From the IMG/VR virus record IMGVR_UViG_3300032287_004066, positions 1-23,643 of that record: a DNA stretch of 23,643 nt; one strand, written 5' to 3'. Below, in pieces: positions 20,642-23,643 of this stretch. Each line of letters begins with the position of its first letter. The stretch's first letter is position 1. Below the pieces are notes generated by a model, which worked only from the letters and a program-made list of their open reading frames with translations, did not search any database and had not been told where the DNA came from. The DNA is from a virus. The position numbers and the translations under genes are program-made.

Positions 20642-22888
20642 TTGAAACAGTTATTATTTTTCCTGTTGTGTCCATTATTTTTGTTTTCGCAAGACACACT
20701 TTTTAATCAGAAACTAGATAATATTACAGTTCGTTCTGTATCAAAGAAAGAATCTAACATTGCTGTTCTTAATACAATTAGAAATAGCTCTGTTATTTCT
20801 GATGGTCTTTCTGTTGAGTTTATAAAGAAAACCCCTGATCGTAGTGTAGGTGATGCACTTAAAAGAGTTAATGGTGTTACTATTCAAAACGATAAGTTTG
20901 TATTAGTTAGGGGTTTAGCAGACAGGTATAATTCTGCTATGTTAAATAAAACTATTTTACCTTCAACAGAACCAGATCGTAGAGCATTCTCATTCGATAT
21001 TATACCTTCAGGTCTTATTGATAATATTATAGTAGCAAAATCAGCTACAGCTAATTTGCCTGGTGATTTTGCCGGAGGTGTTGTTCAAGTAACTACCAAA
21101 GATGTGTCTAATGATTTTTTCTCATTAGGCCTCGGAGCGAGTTACGGGGCCGTCTCAACCTTCCAAAATTTCAAATTGGCGGATTATACGACCTTCCCCA
21201 CAGAATTTCCATCCACTTACATTTACCGCGTAAGCACAAACACAGAGAAAAAGAAATACACAAGTCTCATAAAGTCTCCAAATACTCAAGAGTTCAAATC
21301 CATTCCTAACTTGAATGGATCTCTTTCTTTTGGTATAAAAAGAAACAAATGGAACGTGTTGTTTAGTTCAACTGCAAGAAATACTTACACTCTAAATTAC
21401 ATTGATAGACAAGATTATCAATCATCAACTGAATTAGCTTACAAATATAAAGACACTTCATTTAATAAAGTACAATTATTGAATGGACTTGTTAATGTAA
21501 CTTATACAGGAAAAAATCGTTATAGTTTAAAAACATTATTTAATCATCAAGTTGAACAACAATATTTAACTCGCAATGGTGAAAATTATGACAACGTTCA
21601 AGACGTAAGAAGTAATGCTTCTAATCATATAGTTAAAACTGTTATTAATTCTCAATTTGATGGTAAGATTAAAACATTAGATTTTAACTTAGGTTATAAC
21701 TTAATGATTAGAAAACAACCTGACTACAGAATTAATCCTATTACTAAATCACTTGGTATTAATGAACCATATGCAACCGCTTGGAGAGATACTTACCGTT
21801 TTTGGAGTGATATGGATGAAAACGCTTTAAATGCTAATTTAAATAAACAATTAGGTAACTTTAAAGTGGGTGGTGGTTATCTTAAAAAATATAGAACATT
21901 CAAAGCAAGAATCTTTAGATATACTTCTTCAGACATGCTAGATGAAATCACTAACAATACAGACAAATATTCAGCTGATTTTGATTTAGCAAACGCTTAT
22001 GCTTTATATGAAGGTGAATTTGATGGTTGGAAAGTAAATGCTGGTTTAAGAACAGAATATAATTTATTTAATGTTAACACTGCTGATTTTAGTGGTACAA
22101 AAGTAAATGTAAATAGAAAGTATTTAGACCTTTTACCATCTGTAAACTTTTCTTATGAATGGGATAAGTTCAAATATCGTGTATCTGCTAGTAAAACATT
22201 AGCACGCCCTGAATTTAGAGAAGTAGCTAATTTTGCTTATTATGATTTTGTAAGAAATGCACAATTATTAGGTAATACTAATTTACAAAAAACAGATATA
22301 TACAATGTTGATGTTAAATTAGAATATTATCCTAAACAAGGTGAAAATATATCTGGTGCTTTCTTTATTAAAGACTTTAAAAAACCAATTGAACAAATAG
22401 TAGCAGACGGATCTGTACCTTCAAATTTACTATTAACATACATGAATCCAAATCAAGCATTATTAGCTGGTTTTGAATTTGAATTCCGTAAAAAAATAAC
22501 TAATTGGTTAGATGGTTATACTAATACTTCTATAGTTAAATCTGAAGTAGTTGTTAATGGAAGAAAAAGACAATTACAAGGACAATCTAATTATGTTGTA
22601 AATGGTGGATTAAATTTTCATAAAGGAAAAAATACATTCAATCTATCATATAATAGAGTGGGAGACAGAATATCAGCGGTAGGTTTTCAAGGCTACGATG
22701 ATATATTTGAAAACTCTAGAGATGTTATTGACATAGTATACTTACGTAAAGTAGGTAAAGGAGAAATAAAACTAGCAATAGGTGATATAATTGCACAACC
22801 ATCTATCTACTACCAAAAATCAAGAGGCAATTTAATTAAAACAAATAACGAACAATCAATTTCATTAACACTTAACTTGAATTTATGA
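20642..22888 (+). CDS. TonB-dependent outer-membrane receptor
   Basis: The 748-residue protein looks full length. TTG 20642 gives a good signal peptide (KQLLFFLLCPLFLFSQ, residues 2-17). A TonB-box-like stretch (NITVRSVSKK, 27-36) is followed by a plug domain (about 40-155) with PDRSVGDALKRVNGVTI, FVLVRGLADRYNS, PSTEPDRRAFSFDIIPSGLI and LPGDFAGGVVQVTTKD, then a beta-barrel to the C-terminal strand SISLTLNLNL. It lacks the N-terminal CarboxypepD_reg-like domain of many Bacteroidota receptors. Such receptors import bound ligands across the outer membrane using TonB energy; the ligand is not evident. It follows a phage nuclease gene by 36 bp and overlaps the lipoprotein gene. Codon use is mostly phage-like except at about 21120-21330. 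Confidence 0.88.
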   Translation: MKQLLFFLLCPLFLFSQDTLFNQKLDNITVRSVSKKESNIAVLNTIRNSSVISDGLSVEFIKKTPDRSVGDALKRVNGVTIQNDKFVLVRGLADRYNSAMLNKTILPSTEPDRRAFSFDIIPSGLIDNIIVAKSATANLPGDFAGGVVQVTTKDVSNDFFSLGLGASYGAVSTFQNFKLADYTTFPTEFPSTYIYRVSTNTEKKKYTSLIKSPNTQEFKSIPNLNGSLSFGIKRNKWNVLFSSTARNTYTLNYIDRQDYQSSTELAYKYKDTSFNKVQLLNGLVNVTYTGKNRYSLKTLFNHQVEQQYLTRNGENYDNVQDVRSNASNHIVKTVINSQFDGKIKTLDFNLGYNLMIRKQPDYRINPITKSLGINEPYATAWRDTYRFWSDMDENALNANLNKQLGNFKVGGGYLKKYRTFKARIFRYTSSDMLDEITNNTDKYSADFDLANAYALYEGEFDGWKVNAGLRTEYNLFNVNTADFSGTKVNVNRKYLDLLPSVNFSYEWDKFKYRVSASKTLARPEFREVANFAYYDFVRNAQLLGNTNLQKTDIYNVDVKLEYYPKQGENISGAFFIKDFKKPIEQIVADGSVPSNLLLTYMNPNQALLAGFEFEFRKKITNWLDGYTNTSIVKSEVVVNGRKRQLQGQSNYVVNGGLNFHKGKNTFNLSYNRVGDRISAVGFQGYDDIFENSRDVIDIVYLRKVGKGEIKLAIGDIIAQPSIYYQKSRGNLIKTNNEQSISLTLNLNL

Positions 22889-23643
22889 AAAAATTAGCTT
22901 TAGCTTTTTTATTAGTTACAACCCTATTCGCTTGCAAAAAAGAAGTTGTAGATGTACCTATTAATGTACCTACAGATAAAACAATTACAGGTAACATTAC
23001 AACAACTACTACTCTTACTTCTGACAAAGAATGGACTTTAAGAGGATATGTTTATGTAAAAGAAGGCGCTACATTAATTATTCAACCTGGAACTGTAATT
23101 AAAAGTGATATTGCAGAAAAAGGTGCTTTATGTATTGAAAGAGGTGCTAAAATTATAGCAGAAGGTACAGCAACAAAACCAATCATTTTTACCTCAGGAA
23201 AAATCGCTGGCGAGAGGTCTCCTGGTGATTGGGGTGGAATTGTAATATTAGGTAAAGCCAAAACTAACCGCTCATCAGAACCAACTATTGAAGGTGGTAT
23301 CGGTCGCCCATTTGGCGGTAACGATGATGGCGACAATAGTGGTATTTTAAAATATATTCGTATTGAATATGCTGGTATTGCTGCATTACCTAACTCAGAA
23401 ATCAATGCACTTACTTTAGGTGGTGTTGGTTCTGGTACAGTAATTGAACACGTACAAACAGTTTATGCTAACGACGATGCATTTGAATTCTTTGGTGGTA
23501 CTGTGTCTCCTAAAAATTTATATGCATTTGCTACAGCTGATGATGATTTTGATTTTGATTTCGGTTATACCGGAACTGTAACAAATGGTATTGCAAAACG
23601 CGATCCTCAATTTGTAGACAATGGTGATGCCGGCAATGGTGTA
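22885..23643 (+). CDS. Outer-membrane lipoprotein with right-handed beta-helix pattern, 3' end outside window
   Basis: ATG 22885 overlaps the receptor stop (ATGA). The signal MKKLALAFLLVTTLFAC ends in lipobox LFAC with Cys17, followed by KKEVVD; charged residues right after the Cys recall surface-export signals of Bacteroidota lipoproteins. The body shows beta-helix-like repeats: WTLRGYVYVKEGATLIIQPG, TVIKSD, GALCIERGAKIIAEGTATKP, IIFTSG, then DWGGIVILGKA, ILKYIRIEYAGI and DDAFEFFGGTVSPKNL. Flavobacterial genomes often pair such lipoproteins with TonB receptors. 253 codons are visible and the frame is open at the window edge. It probably forms a substrate-binding partner of the receptor; the substrate is unknown. 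Confidence 0.82.
   Translation, partial: MKKLALAFLLVTTLFACKKEVVDVPINVPTDKTITGNITTTTTLTSDKEWTLRGYVYVKEGATLIIQPGTVIKSDIAEKGALCIERGAKIIAEGTATKPIIFTSGKIAGERSPGDWGGIVILGKAKTNRSSEPTIEGGIGRPFGGNDDGDNSGILKYIRIEYAGIAALPNSEINALTLGGVGSGTVIEHVQTVYANDDAFEFFGGTVSPKNLYAFATADDDFDFDFGYTGTVTNGIAKRDPQFVDNGDAGNGV

Noticed and set aside
23082-23405. 107-codon minus-strand frame near the right end
   Set aside because: It lies antisense to the lipoprotein gene, whose signal peptide and beta-helix repeats are convincing. The antisense product has no recognisable features.
1-23643. CRISPR array, tRNA, rRNA, insertion sequence or integrase/attachment site
   Set aside because: I saw no regularly spaced repeats, cloverleaf, transposase or integrase motifs. 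There is no positive sign of a prophage, and T4-like phages are normally virulent.

Overview
The window reads as part of a T4-like myovirus genome (contractile tail) infecting a member of the Bacteroidota. Evidence for the virus: homologues of the T4 baseplate proteins gp5, gp25 and gp6 in order, a gp55-type late sigma factor, a gp61-type primase next to a RecB/Cas4-type nuclease, and tightly packed same-strand genes. Evidence for the host: DNA that is strongly AT-rich outside the first kilobase, almost no Shine-Dalgarno sequences (genes start after A/T-rich leaders such as AATTATG), two promoters of the Bacteroidota form TTTG-N19/20-TAnnTTnn, two short lipoprotein signals, and a TonB-dependent receptor with a neighbouring beta-helix lipoprotein. 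The host assignment is inference.

Layout. 1-1003: small, mostly acidic proteins of unknown function in DNA richer in GC than the rest, separated by perfect GC hairpins and a GC-rich palindromic island. 1004-2006: a small lipoprotein, a doubtful short gene, and the only minus-strand gene, a GIY-YIG (T5orf172-type) nuclease. 2098-3754: three small proteins and the late sigma factor. 3784-18390: the structural block, with gp5-like hub/spike, a coiled-coil hub or tail candidate, gp25, gp6, a GH19 endolysin, a large 1218-residue baseplate candidate and several beta-rich appendage proteins, two of which are paralogues. 18400-18852: a second GIY-YIG protein. 18879-20605: primase and nuclease. 20642 to the end: the TonB-dependent receptor and the truncated beta-helix lipoprotein.

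Control logic. Every gap longer than 12 bp inside the structural block (3755-18399) carries the octamer TATTTATA just before the next gene, and one more lies before 2098. This is the exact reverse complement of the T4 late promoter TATAAATA, and a gp55-like sigma gene sits directly upstream of the block. The sigma gene and the primase gene instead have host-type promoters. A simple reading is that host RNA polymerase makes the sigma factor and replication genes, and the sigma factor then switches on the structural operons. A second intergenic motif, the palindrome TATACGTATA, occurs before the 2098 gene and before the TonB receptor, with near copies elsewhere. It links the receptor to phage control.

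The most unusual content is the TonB receptor/lipoprotein pair joined directly to phage replication genes, the receptor's internal patch of different codon use, and the inverted-looking late promoter motif.
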